Below, in pieces: positions 1 through 14,299 of a DNA stretch of 64,000 nt; positions within the stretch are counted from its first letter, which is position 1; every line of letters starts with the position of its first letter. The stretch lies in contig JAWDGP010002489.1 in assembly GCA_033675545.1 (NCBI GenBank), forward strand, positions 1,411,001 to 1,475,000, in the 5' to 3' direction. The position numbers and the translations under genes were made by a program. The notes beneath the pieces were generated by a model, which did no database searches, had not been told where the DNA came from, and saw only the letters and a list, made by a program, of their open reading frames with translations. This stretch comes from Elysia crispata (lineage: Eukaryota; Mollusca; Gastropoda; Plakobranchidae).

Positions 1-1152
1 ATAGATTAAAAGAAAAAGATAAAAGCACCTCCGACTTTTGATACTATTTTTCATTAACTTTTTCAAAATCTGAGAATTTTTTTTTTATATTCTCAATACC
101 AATCCAAGTATATATTGAATTAATGCTTAAACAAGAAGGAAAGACTAGAATCACAAAGTTTTGTTTAAATATAAATTCCCAAAAATCACTACCTACAAAT
201 AGATCAGCTAAATAATGGATAAATGATGGTATATAAGTATAGAAAATGCTTGGTTTAACTTTTGCTATAGTTTTATTGTCTATGTCGTCCTTGCTAGGCA
301 TAGTGTTGTATTTATGATTTCAGTCATCACAGAAAATATTGTTTAAACGAATGTAAAAATCAGCGGCTAAAGTTTTTACCCTTTAACTTGCATTGAATTT
401 GAAATTAAAAGGGAAATAATTTAACAGTTAAAATTGATCTTTGATTGAAGAACTATGCGGTTAATTCCCTTTGTACAGAACCGATTCTGTCAGTCTTGTG
501 TTTGTTTATTTATTTATTTTTTTTTTTTATAAATTAAGCAAAAGGAGAAATGGCTTTACAAATGAGAAGAACTGTGCGTGATAAGGGACGGTCTTGGTAG
601 TTTATCAAATAAGTGTCATTATTAAAGACAAGATCAAGAATTTTAAAACAATCTACTGTTGAAAACAAGCTAAAAGTAGGAAAAAAAAAACAGTTTCAAT
701 GGGAAGAGGTGGCTGGGGACAAGAAAAGAAACATGATACATCAAAAGGAACATTATTTTGGAAAAAATGCTATATCTATATTCCTGGCTCATATCTTTTA
801 GATCTATGAAAATAAATAAAGGAAAAGACTGGGGATGATTTATTTTATGTACACGTACTTGTGCTTCTTTATGTTATAACTTTGAGATCCTTAGATGACA
901 AACTAATGTTCACAAAATTTCAATCGCAGCTTGATCTTTAACTGAGGTTATGGTATAGGCTTAAGTCTCACTTTCTTTCCTTCATCTTGCCTCATTACGG
1001 TTTGGGGAAATTAAAAAGGTCTTAGATTATATTTGAGAATAGTCTGTGTCGACATTGCCATTTATATTATAGTACTATGGAGTGTGACTTGACAGTTTCT
1101 TTTTTTTCCTTTAATTTTAAATGAAGCCAGGGCTCTCCCAGTCTCTGCCAGA

Positions 1153-1520
1153 GGCATAGAATATACGAAACAAATCAGAAATGCTTCTAGTATTGATATC
1201 TTACATTTTGATCCACGTCATGTCGACTGTAAAAGGCATAGAATGGACCAAAAACATAAGAACTGCTTCCAGTATCGATAACTTATATTTTGACCCACAT
1301 GTGTAATAATGCTCTGGACCAGGAACTATGAAAGGCATAGAATATTCCAGACAAATTAGAAATACTTCCAGTATCGATATCTTTCCTACCTTTTGATCTA
1401 TAGTATCGGCTTGGGCCAGGAACTATGAAAGGCATAGAATTATAATTATTATACAAAAAAAATTGGAACTGCTTCGAGTATCGATATCATTCTTACCTTT
1501 TGATCCACAGTGATGCCGTG
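1153..1520. repeat. Imperfect tandem repeat, four units, containing splice-donor copies
   Basis: The word GGCATAGAAT recurs at 1153, 1235, 1334 and 1431, giving unit spacings of 82, 99 and 97 bp. Each unit continues with a related GAA(A/C)TGCTTC-like segment, a TATCGATATC-like segment and a copy of the reverse complement of GATCAAAAGGTAAGA, the donor junction of the exon at 1497-1679. The rightmost unit holds the working exon edge; the units to the left are decayed copies. Confidence 0.75.
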
Positions 1521-1679
1521 GACCAAAGACTTCTCTGTCCTGGACAAAGTGCTCAGCTGTCGCTCAAGCAGCATCGTTTCCTTCCAGTTGGCGTAGTGGA
1601 CAGAGGGTGACCGCTCCGAGTCCAGGGTCGGTCGTAATTTACCTGCTCCGCCACCTGGCCTTCTGTTAGATTGAGGCAT
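1497..1679 (-). CDS. Probable coding exon of an unrecognised minus-strand gene (partial)
   Basis: The minus strand from the ATG at 1679 gives 61 clean codons, beginning MPQSNRRPGG and ending with TVDQK. They stop exactly at a strong splice donor (AAAAG|GTAAGA) at the 1497 boundary, in phase 0. The base composition is distinctly GC-richer than the flanks, and the peptide is of normal complexity, with a basic Gly/Pro-rich head and then a Leu/Glu/Lys helical stretch. An AG lies just before the ATG (GACTAG|AGAAATG), so this could be the first exon or an internal exon whose codons run on upstream. No downstream exon could be linked within positions 1-1496. I do not recognise the protein. It is unlike the secreted-protein cluster further right, so it probably belongs to another gene running off the left edge. 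An 85-codon hydrophobic minus-strand ORF at 44-301 is a weak candidate for a later exon. Confidence 0.5.
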
Positions 1680-2624
1680 TTCTCTAGTCTCAAAGATGGA
1701 ATAAAAAAATAATCTAAAATCTGTTACTGCATCTTTTTGCTCTCAAGAAAGAAAGCTATGATTTTTAAATAATCAGAAAAGAACAAGACATATATGCCGA
1801 TTTTACCTGATCAAGATTTTTGTAAATGAGTTGTAACAGCATTAAAATGTTGCGATAGTCATTGCACTGGCAAGAGGGAGGAGGAGGGGTTGGTTTTAAA
1901 GAAAAGTGTATCTTAAGAAGTGAGATAGAAAAAAGAAATTTTGGAGTACCGGGATGAGTTACAACAGTTAAATGGCCATGGAATATAAGTCATTCAAATC
2001 GTGAAGCTAAAAACAATATTATATTTGGTAAATGCATTTTGAGAGTAGGAAACATTCAACCTACTTTAGTTACTTACAAACTTTGGATTTTATTGTTAAA
2101 AATAACAGAAGCTAGAAAAATCTAAAAAAATCCATTTACATATGATAATATTATTATTTGAGACCGTAATTGAAACCAAATTCATTGTTTGTTTTTTTTT
2201 CTTAAAAGGGAATCTTTTAATGAACATGAGAATATTTTTTAATAAGATGTTTTATCAGGATTCACTACTCTAGTGAAAATCGGATAAAATCTGGGGGTCC
2301 AAAATGTAGGAAGGGCGGGAAAATAAATATATCTAGAATGCCCAAGGCTGAAACGTATTTTCTTTTCCACGTAACTGTTTATAAGGCAAAAGTAAAACTA
2401 GTTACAATGAGAATACACATAACTATCTGTCTGTGCTTTACGTTATTAACAGTCGTGTTCTTTTTAACAAAACTAAGTCATAGGTTAAAATTATTAGTAA
2501 GAATTGATACAGATGATTTTACTATATAATATACACAAAAAGGTTACAAAATTTATAGCATTAACAGTAACAACAAGAGCAGCAACGACGGCAACCACAA
2601 CAGAATGTCAGCATTACACACAAA

Positions 2625-2900
<276 letters not shown>

Positions 2901-4916
2901 GATGCTAATATATGTAACTATTATTATAATATTAAGAACGATGGTGCAGTTATAAGAAATTGATTTGTGATATTTTGATAAAAGGATGTTAAAAAATGTC
3001 CCAATGAGGAAATAAGGAATTCCTTTTTACAAATTTTCTTGTCTATCAATGCATTATTCAAATTCATTATATAACATTATTATCATTGTAAAAGACAAAT
3101 TTCATCCACATGTTACTTATTACTAGTATTAGCAATTACCATTATCAGAAAAATTTACGAAATACCTCCAATATTAACCCTTTAAAGACTTTTACAAATA
3201 ATAACACCAAGCTATAAAAAGTTGAAACTTACATTCCAGATGATGTCAAGACGGTTTGATTGACTTGTAGCAAAAATTCCAGATCAAAGCATTTTCTAGA
3301 AGAATTATATAAATGAGGGAACTGGCAGTTTCAAATATGTTAATGTTATGTCAGAGAGAAATTCAATAAGCAAGTTTACTCTTGATTTATTTATATATTT
3401 TTTTTTATTTTGTTATTAGTCTTGCTGCAGCATTGCCTATCTGAAGAGAAACTGAAACTCTTAAAGTGACCAATCACCCGATAAGGCTAGAGGCGTGTGG
3501 TAGCGGCGAAGTCGGAAATTAATTAGCCCTAACTTCTGCAGGAACAAGCTTATCAGGGACGTCGATATCGCAAAGCGACGCGGCCACTTTCTCTAAACTC
3601 TATAGACTCAATAGCGGCACTGATTCGGGCTTTACTAAGGCCGGTGGAAAAGTTAATGCAATTTAATGCATGTCGAGGTATGTTATCACAAGGCCTATGC
3701 AGTGGATCTAACTGGAATAGGGTACCCTTCCATTGTTTGCAAATAGCTTGTTTACTGATCATATTCCCAAATTGTACATTCTTGATATGAATTTACCAAG
3801 AATGATTGTAAAATGACAGAGTAATTTTGGAAATAGCCCTTCCACTATAAGATGCACATGCCATTAATGTGACTCTTTTAATAAAAATCGATTCAGATTT
3901 CAAAGCGGTCGCTCAATCCCTCATCCACCAGCAACCCTGACAAAGCCAACATTTTTGACTACTGATATTTTTGTACTTATCAAGCTTTCTAATTCTTCCC
4001 AATTTTTTTTTAGGTTTGAATATTTTCACATCGTTTGTAAAAGGTGTGTATGTCACATTGTAGCTTCCCAATATTTTAAAAGCATAAGTTGATGTATTGT
4101 CTCCATTTAAATATAAAATGAAGGGAATTATGATTTTAAAAGAATGTAAATACTGTTACTGAAACGATTTTTTTTTCAAAGAAAGGATCTCTACAGTACG
4201 TTATCAACGGTAAGGTTTTTATTTTATAACGAAAATGTTCCTTTTACATAGTAGTAGCAGCAGTAAAACTGACCTATTCCATATGGAAACTGCTTAAAGT
4301 TAAAAGCAAAGTTCTATTTTTTTTTTTGCGATATATTTTTCAGTACCCCAAACCTTATTTGAATACCAGCTTACATACCGATTGAATTACACACACTTTC
4401 AATAACTGTCTTATTCATTTTTTTGGCTTATAATTTGATATAATCTATTCACTACTAAACCCTTCCAGCAGGCTCTTTTAAATTTGTTTAAAGATGAACG
4501 GTTCAGATGATCAACATGGCGTGCCTCAAGTTTGGAAGGGCAAGTTGTGGCAGAAAAGGAAACTAAGCACATTATGATAGACTCTGCTCTTGCTTTCAAT
4601 ACATTTTATGGATACAGATTTAAGTTTTATTGCCGTTTATCGCATTTAAACAAGAAGAACAATGTACCTCTCATCAGACGGGATCATTATGCAAGATGAA
4701 GAGTTAACTCCAAACATTTTTACAGCAATTCACTGGCTTGAAATGGATTCTAAGATGTAAATTTTAGTTGATGTTTTAGCGTAATGTATGAACAGCATTT
4801 TAGACTTCAGCCTATGCATTTTTCGGTATACAACTCATTTAGCGGAGACGGTATCGATGGAGAAAAAGAATGAGAGAATGCGTGTGTGTATGAGAGAGGA
4901 AGAAAGAGAAGGAGGG

Positions 4917-4924
4917 AAAGAGAA

Positions 4925-5016
<92 letters not shown>
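4917..5016. repeat. (GA)n microsatellite
   Basis: About 100 bp of nearly pure AG dinucleotides lie inside a longer purine-rich tract (about 4855-5340) that decays into GATA- and GAGA-like sequence. Confidence 0.97.
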
Positions 5017-5019
<3 letters not shown>

Positions 5020-6033
5020 GAATTAAAGAGACAAAGCAGAGAGCGAAAGAAACTTACAGAGAATTAAGGAGAAACTGATTTTATGTCGTAGCATTTATAG
5101 ATTGAACAGCAAATAAAGAACAGAATAAGGGAGAAAAGTAATGAGAGAGAGAGAAACAGAGATATACAAATATAGAGAGATAGATAGATAAGGATATGAA
5201 GTTAATAAGATATAAACATAAAGACTAAAAAGGATAGATACACAGATATAAAGAGAGGAAGAGAGAGGAAGAGAGAAACGAGATAGAGGCATAGAGAAAG
5301 ACAAAGATATACAGAGAATGAGAGATAAGATGAATTCAATAAATCACTTACTGCACTGTAAATTATAAAATATTTCGTTAATATATCGATCCATGTTTTT
5401 GTACATTATTTTGTTTATCCATGTTTTCTTTCATTACTTGCGTGGTTTTAGGAGATTTGTTTGAGATATGACAACTCTTTAGGCGAGGGTGTTGATAAAA
5501 ATAAGTTTGAAATTTTGAATCTGGAAAGAAAAACTTGTCATACATCTTCTTAGTTGAAGTTATTGATGACTCACATTGTATATAATGTTCCCCTGTTCAT
5601 TTTTTTGCGTGAAATTCATTTTGAAAAACACCTGCTACAATATCACCATAAAAGAGAGAGATTCATTTTGTATCATTTATTAATTTACTTGAAAAACTGA
5701 ATCAAATTGCATCTAAAAATATTACTTTTGGGTGTATTTTGTTTTCTTTGTCTTTTTTTTTTTTTTGCTCAAAGGTGCTCTATGAATCTTTTCGTTGGAT
5801 TGGTATATAATTATAATAGAAATGAATAATGAGTGATTTTTTATCTCATTGTGTTATCTCCACTTATCTTTGAATTTTTTTACAATAAATTTTGCTTCAT
5901 CCCTTTTTTTCATATCCTTCTTAGAAAATCTCGTCTCTGACCGGTTCATTAATAAAAATTTATTTTTATTACTATATTTTTTTTATAATTTTTAATCTCT
6001 TTGATTTATATCGTTATTTAATTTATGTTTTCA

Positions 6034-6556
<523 letters not shown>

Positions 6557-7211
6557 CTAATTTTATCACTTTTTCATGGCTGGATATGGTTTTTGCTTTT
6601 GGTTTCTTTGTTGTCGTTAATTTCATTTCATTAAACGCATGCAAAACATCTTTAAAAACAAGAGCAGTCTTTTGAGAAGACAAAATAACAAAAAGCTGCC
6701 GATAATGATAACAAAAGAGAAACCCGTAGCGTAATCTGGTGAGGCATGGCATTTTATTACAACTTACAAATGTGAGACACCAGACTTTGCTCCACATACA
6801 CACGTCCCTAAATATCAACATAAGCCAAAGACAAAATAACGTCGCGAACTCCCTGAAGTTCATTCAAAACTGTCGAAACTGATTTACAAAAGTTTTGTCC
6901 GTAAAAGAGGGAAGAAGAGGCCGGGTTCTGTTTGTGTGAAGATCGAGTGTACTAGTTGGTTTTGAGTTAAGTATAATAAACCATGTGTTTAAATAATGTA
7001 CATGATAACAAAGCCGCTATATCTACGAAGAAGTAAAATTTGTATCAAGCAGTGATCCTTGTTTTCTACCCAAATATACATTACAGTAAGGAATATTAAT
7101 TTTTTAAGTATGTTACCTATTTAAAGCAATTCCCTAATGAGAGACGACTCTAAAATTATCATATTCACATTTGCAATTAAAGAAAAGTCTTTTCAAGTAT
7201 AAATTTAAATA

Positions 7212-7217
7212 TTTAAT
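7212..7217 (-). promoter_or_regulatory. Possible poly(A) signal of gene A
   Basis: ATTAAA on the minus strand lies about 110 nt after the stop codon of gene A. It is the closest hexamer of the usual type; the cleavage site is not determined. Confidence 0.3.
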
Positions 7218-7325
7218 GAAGCAATGTTACTACTAATATATGTTCTATACTCCTAATTCAAAATAAATCTTTAAATAAAATCAACATGTAACGCTATTCT
7301 ATCATTTTCATTATAACAAAATACT

Positions 7326-10300
7326 TCAATGTCTAAATCCGGTCGAAAATCTTCCAGTGGCCGGCTGGCGAGTGAGGCTGCCTAGATTGGTGCGTCCGAA
7401 CCTGCCAAAGGTCAGCCCAGGTTTCTTGAACGCGCTGGTCGCCTGTCTACGGGATCCGCCTCCCAGGATGTTAGCGTTAAGCCTGGAGAAAGCACCGGTC
7501 GGACGGCTAAACAGGCCCGTGTTGATTCGTTGGAAATTTCCGCCGCTGTACAAAGCTCCTCTGTCGACGTTTCTTGATCTAGACGGGGCACCCAGGTGTG
7601 TGCTGTAGTCGACCTCTTTCTTGTTGTATTTGGGAGGAGCATATGTTTTGACCGGCTGAATAGGAGGCAACGGGGCGATCTGGATTCTCTTCTTGGGAGG
7701 CTCGACTTTGATCTGTTGGCGTGGAGCTTGAATGTCGATGTTGATATCCGGGATGACTCGCTCTTTCTTCCTTTTGTTGGCTGGTTCTGGGCTGAGCACA
7801 TTAGCTCCGACGATGTTTCTGGCGCTAACTGCGCCGAACGGGCCGCTTCCGCCAGACGTAGCCAGCTCGAGGTTTGCCTGGACGTCCTTGGCATGCCTGT
7901 CTGCACTTTGGTCCTGCGACTGTCGCACCTGGGCATTGTCCCACAGCGCCGCTTTATTTTGGTACTCCTCAGATCTGCTATCGTCGTTATTTTCTTTCGC
8001 TTTGCGGCTTTCCTTAGCGTTGGCATTGGCACCGGCTCTGGCTGCCTCCTCTTCTTGCTTTTCGCTTTGTCCATCAGAGCTGTAGACTCTATCGTCCTGG
8101 GCGTGTTGCAGTTGTGCTCGCCGCGAGTTCGAATCCTCGAAGTGTCTTTCGTTGGCAGCGATCTTGGCATCTTTGTGTGCCCGGGCAAACTGGTTCTGTT
8201 TGGCAAGGTCAGCTTCCTCTGCGGCACCGAACTCTCGAGCTTTCTTGTTGCGGTTGTATTTGAGCTGCTCGTCATTGTTTCCGCCCTCATTTTTGTTGTG
8301 GAAGAATTGCTTGCGTCGGGTGAATGTCTCCGTTTCATCGTTTTGCTTTTTCAGGAAATAGTCGCGATCTCTCAGCGCTTCCTGAAGCTCTTTCTGTTTA
8401 GCAGCAAAATCTGAGGCTGAGGCTGCTCCGGCAAAGTTCTTATCTTTTTCGCTGGAATGTTTAGCGGCCTCAGCGGCGTTTTTAGAGAAACCCTGGTTAG
8501 CAGTATCTGACAGCCCTTGTCTGAAAGCTCCTTGTGCTCTGTCCTTAAGTCCTCTTACTTCATCATAGACGACTCTGTCTTTGAGGCGTTCGTATTCATT
8601 TCGAGCATCAGCGGCACTCAGAGCCGTGGCCCGGGCAAGCTCTTCACCTCGTTCTCTCTGGTCAGCGTTTTCAGCAAAACCGGAGTTGATTCTGCCCCCG
8701 CTTCCTTCATTTCTTGCCTGCGGCCCTCTTGAACCTGGCCCGGCGCTATTTCCATAGGCAGCCTGAGCGCCTTTTCCTGTCTCCTCGCCTCCGTAGTACT
8801 TCTTGTCTCTTACGCTACGAGCAGAGTCAGCATTTGCACCGGCTTCATTCCTGTAGCCGGCGGCCTGCTCGGCCAGATCCTTTGCCAGTCTGATAGCGGA
8901 GTCGACCCCGGACTCATTCTCGCGGAACTTGTTGTCCTTCCTGTTGTAGTCGATAGCCCTATCGTCAGATCTTTCTCCGGCCGCCTCGAGTCGCCGATCC
9001 CCGAAACCGAACTGTCCACCCTGAGCTTGGACCTGATTGGCGGATGCCCTCCAGTCGGACTCCTTGATAGCCTGCTGCTGGTCGTTCTGTCGCCTGGACA
9101 CTGCATTGTCAATCTTCTTGACCGCCTCGTCTTTCTCCCGTTCATCGATGAGATCGAGTTTGCTGAATTTGCGCCCGTTCTCGTCTTCAAAGCCTCCGCT
9201 CTCGGAGCTCTGCTTGTTGAATTTCTTGTTGAACTTGTAGTTGATGTTGTCCTCTAGATTGCTTCCGCGGTCAAAGGCGTTCTTCCTCGCATTAGCAGCG
9301 TTGAACCCGTTGGCCTGATCCTCATCTTTGCGAGCATATCTGGCAGCATCTTTGATCTTAAAAATCAGGGGGGATACATTACAACTTTTTAAATACACAG
9401 TCCACAATTGTTATTTTGTCAAAGATTGAAAAAAAGAATTTTGTTAAAGGTTAAAATGATAAAGGAAAATGAATTAAGTGTACCAAGGAATAATAGACTT
9501 TTTCATGACGTGTGGAACTGAAACGTCAATATCTCAATCGAATTTTAGCTTTTTATCTTAAAAAATGGAAGGATGCTGAATTACTAGGATTTATCCGACA
9601 GAACATTGGCATCTGCAGTTTAAACGACGTTAAAAGCGTAAAAGATTTATAGTTGCTGGCGGTAAGGCTACACACACTGATATATAGGAAGAATTTGTTG
9701 GCTAAGGAACGAAAATAAAACAGTATTCTATATTTCAAGTATTCAATGATAATCAATCGAGACTGAAAGAAACGAAAGAATTTTACCTTGTAAGCATTTC
9801 GGAGACCCTCGTCCCTGATCTGCTGCACTATGTTGCCGAAATTCTTGTTGTTGTTGGCATAGCTTTGGCGACGAGCAGCTGCCTGGTCACGGAACTGCTG
9901 CTGGTTACGTCTGGGGGATTTTAGGGTAAAAGATAACTGAGAAATAATTAATATGTAACAAACAATGCTTCTCAAGTTGTTTACATTAAGAAGCATAGTT
10001 TGATTTGTATAGCATTATTGAATTGTACATTGATACGGGCAGGTCGTTTTAGACTCATCAAAGCCCATCTAGATATTTGCTTTATAAAGCCATTATATCA
10101 GAGTGCATTGCAAAAGTTTACGGGAAGGAATTGCAAGAAATTCAGATGAGCAGCTGTTAAAAAACGTTTTGCCACTTTACTTCACTAATTAGATTCTTCG
10201 CTGCGTTTTTTTGTTATAACTCAGTCTTATATGAGCGGAACTTCTGTTCAATAGAAACAAAAAACAAAACAAAAATAAAGCAAAAAAGGCAATAACATGG

Positions 10301-11630
10301 GTAAGAAAAATAATTCTCTTCGTCATTGCATGGTGTAAATTACTTGGACTAAAATAATATTTCGAATTTCGACTCCACATTTTCCCACAGTCTCAAATCA
10401 TGGGAATTTCAAGTGCATATTGAAAAAAAACCCAAAAGCTTTGGTTTTCGATCTTACCATTATACTTGTTGGATACGTTAAACTTGTTTTTAAATATATA
10501 AAATCAGTTCGGAGACAATGAAAAGAAGAACATAGAAGTAGTCATATGACGTCGTTGTTCATAAGATTATCACAAAGATACGCAGATCAGCAATTCAGTC
10601 CAAGTAACACACACTGCTAGATCTAACCACAGCGTAAAACGCTGCTACCATATTTTCATGATTTAACTGAGTACTGAAATGACTTCTTAAAATGTTTATA
10701 AATGTACGTAAACTGTCTCTTACACTCTAATTTTGATCGCGCCGCATGGATTGTCTCCCGCAAGCTTCTATGACTACACATTGTAGACGATCAGTTTAAA
10801 AAAAAATTCTACCGTCTATGTCTGTTTCAATAGACAAACCGAAAGTTATTGTCCTTTTCGTTGCCAGCCCCAGTCCATACGGCGTTCCTCGTAAGATGGC
10901 CTTGGTGGAGTGCCTGGTCTCTGTTCTGGTGGTCCTGGCCGCGTTGTCTCTGACAGAAATAGGCAAGGAGATCTTGGCGTATTAATTGTCGACAATCAAT
11001 TTTTAACTGCAAATCAATAATATTTAATCAGTCTGGTAGTAGCTGAAGATAGGTTTAATTCTTATCATTGAGCTTTGACTTAAAATGAAAAACATCTGCC
11101 AACATGATTGGAAGTTTTTTTTTTTTCAAATTATAAATTATTCTATGTCACTTCGTTTCTCAAAGATTCAGATTTGCCAAGTAAATAAGTCCAAGGGTGG
11201 TTATCATTGATTTAATCCATCGCGTACGTGATGAAATAAAATAAAGGCATACACTGATCATATAAATTTCACCACTCTTTTTAGGTAAACAATGTTTAGA
11301 TAGAAAATAAAACGAAAAGTGATTGGTACCAGCAATTACAACAACTGCAACTACAGTCAGAAATTCAGCTTTCTGCTGAATGAGTCTTAAAAGTATACCC
11401 TGATTTTTCCTATTAAGCGCTAAAAGTAAACAGAATGCCTCAATTTTATTTTTTTTTTTTTTTTGTTGTTATTACTCGATATTTATATTAACATTCAAAA
11501 TCACCTGGTCTGAGTTGTCTTTCCTGTAGACGGTGCCGATTCGGCCTAACTCTTTGCTTCCGTATCCGGTGTGGTACTGGCCGAGCACGGTAGCCACACA
11601 AAGGGCAGCAACCCAAGCCAGATGCATCAT
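7326..11630 (-). CDS. Gene A: secreted, charged Ala/Asn/Gln/Asp-rich structural protein (796 aa)
   Basis: Four coding exons join in one frame: 11630-11505, 10949-10840, 9910-9787 and 9356-7326 (stop 7328-7326). Phases are 0, 2, 0 and the donors are GTGATT, GTTTGT and GTAAAA. The ATG-ATG start directly follows an intron acceptor. Residues 1-17 form a typical signal peptide (MMHLAWVAALCVATVLG). The mature chain is rich in Ala, Arg, Asp, Asn, Gln and Lys, with no Cys and no Met that I can see. It carries an INYKFNKKF segment with a following GGF, a KKYYGGEETGKG motif (8804-8769), a KQFFHNKNEGG module with L-K-Y-N-R (about 8318-8244), a KAALWDNA motif, then a Pro/Lys-rich stretch and a Gly/Arg/Ser/Phe tail. 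It is a close paralogue of gene B and shares modules with gene C. An extracellular matrix, capsule or adhesive role is inferred from composition and secretion; no enzymatic motif is visible. Confidence 0.88.
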
Positions 11631-13229
11631 CTATAACGCAAACGGTCATTGAAAATTCTGTCCCTTTTATTATAGCCAATATGCACTTTTTAAAATTACT
11701 GCAACTTTAATACACGTTGATCTATTTAACAACAATTCTTTGAAAATTATTTTGAATCCTTATTATTTTCTTTTTTTTAATCTCTCAACTGCTTTAAACG
11801 AAAAACGAAGTAACGTCAGCTAATTTCTTTTGCGTGTTTTTTTTTTTCTTTTAATCACAAATTATAAAATTACTTGTACTTCGGAATTGTATCAGAATAA
11901 AAAGACTCTTAACGATACGGAATTTTTTAAAAACATGTCTGCTTTTTCTACATATGATAGGTGATGGGAAATCACAGTAGGTTTTTTTCGATTTTAACTA
12001 TCACTTAAAGGGTACGTAAGGTTACGAAACAAGTAAAAAAACTTGTGTAAAAATATGTCTTGTTTTAAATACAATACAAAAATGTTCAGTTCGTAGAACT
12101 ATTTTTCGTAATGTTATTTAAACCCTGTTCGCACGGCAAATTCAGGCCATTATTCTTTAAATCTTTTCACTTATTAGAAAGTAGAGGTCAACAACATTCT
12201 TATTTAGTCTGTTTTATAAAATTAACTCTCACTACAATTCAATAAAATCGGAAAGTTGCAAGGCTTTCAACATTCTCGGCCGAAAAATAGTTTAACAGGA
12301 TTATTTCAATTAACTGTGCGCGTTAGTCATTTAAGATTCTTAATATCATGCAAAATGTTAAACATATAAAGCAAAAAAAATTTTCCCATCATAAAAATTT
12401 AAACGTTTTGTTACAAACGAAAACAATTTTCACAACTGAGCCATCAACCCCACACTGATTGACAATCACAGTGGTTTTTTTTAAATGTGCAAATAATTTA
12501 ATGGTGCTCTCCACGTGATCTATATCTATATCTATCTATCTATCTATCTATATGTTATCATTTAAACTAAAACAAAGACAAATGTTTAGTTTATGACCAG
12601 CAAGTTCACTAAAACGATTACTAAAGCTTTACAAATTTATTTCTTGCCAATTCATGTCCTAGTTGGATTGGGTCTCTCTGACCATAAACGTAACAAGTAA
12701 GAAGAGCCTCTAGGAAATTAAGTAACATAATTGATCTGATTACTTTTAAATGCTTATGTGGCACAGACAAGAAACTTCATTACAAAGTCTATGGTTTAAG
12801 GATAAGGTTTATCCGTGTTTAATCAGTTTCGCATTTTCAACTTTTTTTCCAACGATCATGGCTAGGATTAGTCATTTATGCTTCTTAATATTTTAAGGCG
12901 TGTTTTGTTAAAATCGTACTTAAACAAGTCTATTTAATACTGTAGTAAAAGTGAAGCCTGCTTAAGATAATTGCGCTCCAAATTTGATTCTTTTAACTAT
13001 ACATATCCAGCAAACCAATTTTTAAAAGAAATTCTTAGAAATATATGAAACAACGTCTCTTTGCATACGATCTTCTGACCAATACCTATTATTATCATCA
13101 GAGCAATGAGTAATTCTAAGACGGACATAGTTTTAGTAAAAATAATTTATGAAGTACTAATAGATCTAAGTATATATTTTCCACAATTTCGCTGAGAGAA
13201 ATTCTGCAGGGCTTGGAAATAGCGCTTAC

Positions 13230-13302
13230 CCTGAGCGTGGGGCGGCGCCAAGTGCTGTGGGTATGACACAGTCCACTGACAGACTCAAGCATGCAAGGGC
13301 CT
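13230..13302 (-). other. 5' untranslated first exon of gene A (approximate start)
   Basis: A strong donor (CTCAGG|GTAAGC) at 13230 lies about 100 nt after a TATA box on the same strand. The next acceptor, at 11631, leads directly into ATG-ATG. The resulting 5' intron is about 1.6 kb and holds only a short (ATCT)n near 12520-12553. An in-frame ATG at 13292-13290 would add 21 codons ahead of the signal peptide, but it sits only about 10 nt from the expected transcription start and has poor context, so I prefer the exon-2 start. Confidence 0.6.
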
Positions 13303-13329
13303 CTTCCAGGTATTCCCTGACCTTAATCC

Positions 13330-13337
13330 TATATATA
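13330..13337 (-). promoter_or_regulatory. TATA box of gene A
   Basis: The minus strand reads GTATATATAGG. Transcription should start about 30 bp downstream, near 13302, which fits the untranslated exon ending at 13230. Confidence 0.65.
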
Positions 13338-13809
13338 CAGCCAAATTGGCAAACATGGCCTGAAATTGGAGAGAAGAAAACCGGACTAGATTTTAGCGCG
13401 CAGGAACTTCTTTTCCTCGTGCGGGCGAAGAGGGTGATGCGGTTCATCAAATTTGTACAGAGGTTTGTGTCTTGTCAAGTTAACGATGACCTCAGAAGGG
13501 AGGGTCGTGGGTAAAAGATCGAGGGTAACTCAACAAACACTGTTAGACATTAAAAATATAATGTTAGCTGTTCCTGCAAAATAGAAGCTTATGAGTTTAC
13601 AAGATAAATAAATATATGTGTGTGTTTGTGTGTGTGAGAGAGAGACAGACAACCAGACAGACAGACAGATAAAGACAGACAGACAGAGACAGAGAGTGAC
13701 AGAGATTTACAAGGAAAAGATAGAAAAGGAAGAGAGAAGTAAGTCAGATAAAAAAAGACTAACAAAAGACAAAAAAGAGGGATCAAAAAAGAGCCGACGG
13801 TGAAAAGGG

Positions 13810-14181
<372 letters not shown>

Positions 14182-14299
14182 GGTTTTAAAACAAAAAGAG
14201 TGAAAGAGGGGGAAGAGGTAAGGTTGGGGGTGGAGGCGAAGGGTGCAGCAAAAAGAAAATAAAAATCAAAGAAAATAAAAATCAAAGAAAAACAACAGC

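Noticed and set aside
44-301. 85-codon hydrophobic ORF on the minus strand
   Set aside because: It could be an exon of a membrane protein, but no convincing splice junctions or family match could be seen at the window edge.
8120-8140. GAGTTCGAATCC, a B-box-like word inside gene A
   Set aside because: It is explained by codons of the gene A exon, and no A box lies at the right distance.
7596-8414. A 272-codon ORF on the plus strand, and others opposite genes A, B and D (for example 23286-23960 and 56602-57222)
   Set aside because: They lie exactly antisense to well-supported spliced exons. Biased composition of the real genes leaves the opposite strand without stops; the products have no signal peptide, domain or splice context.
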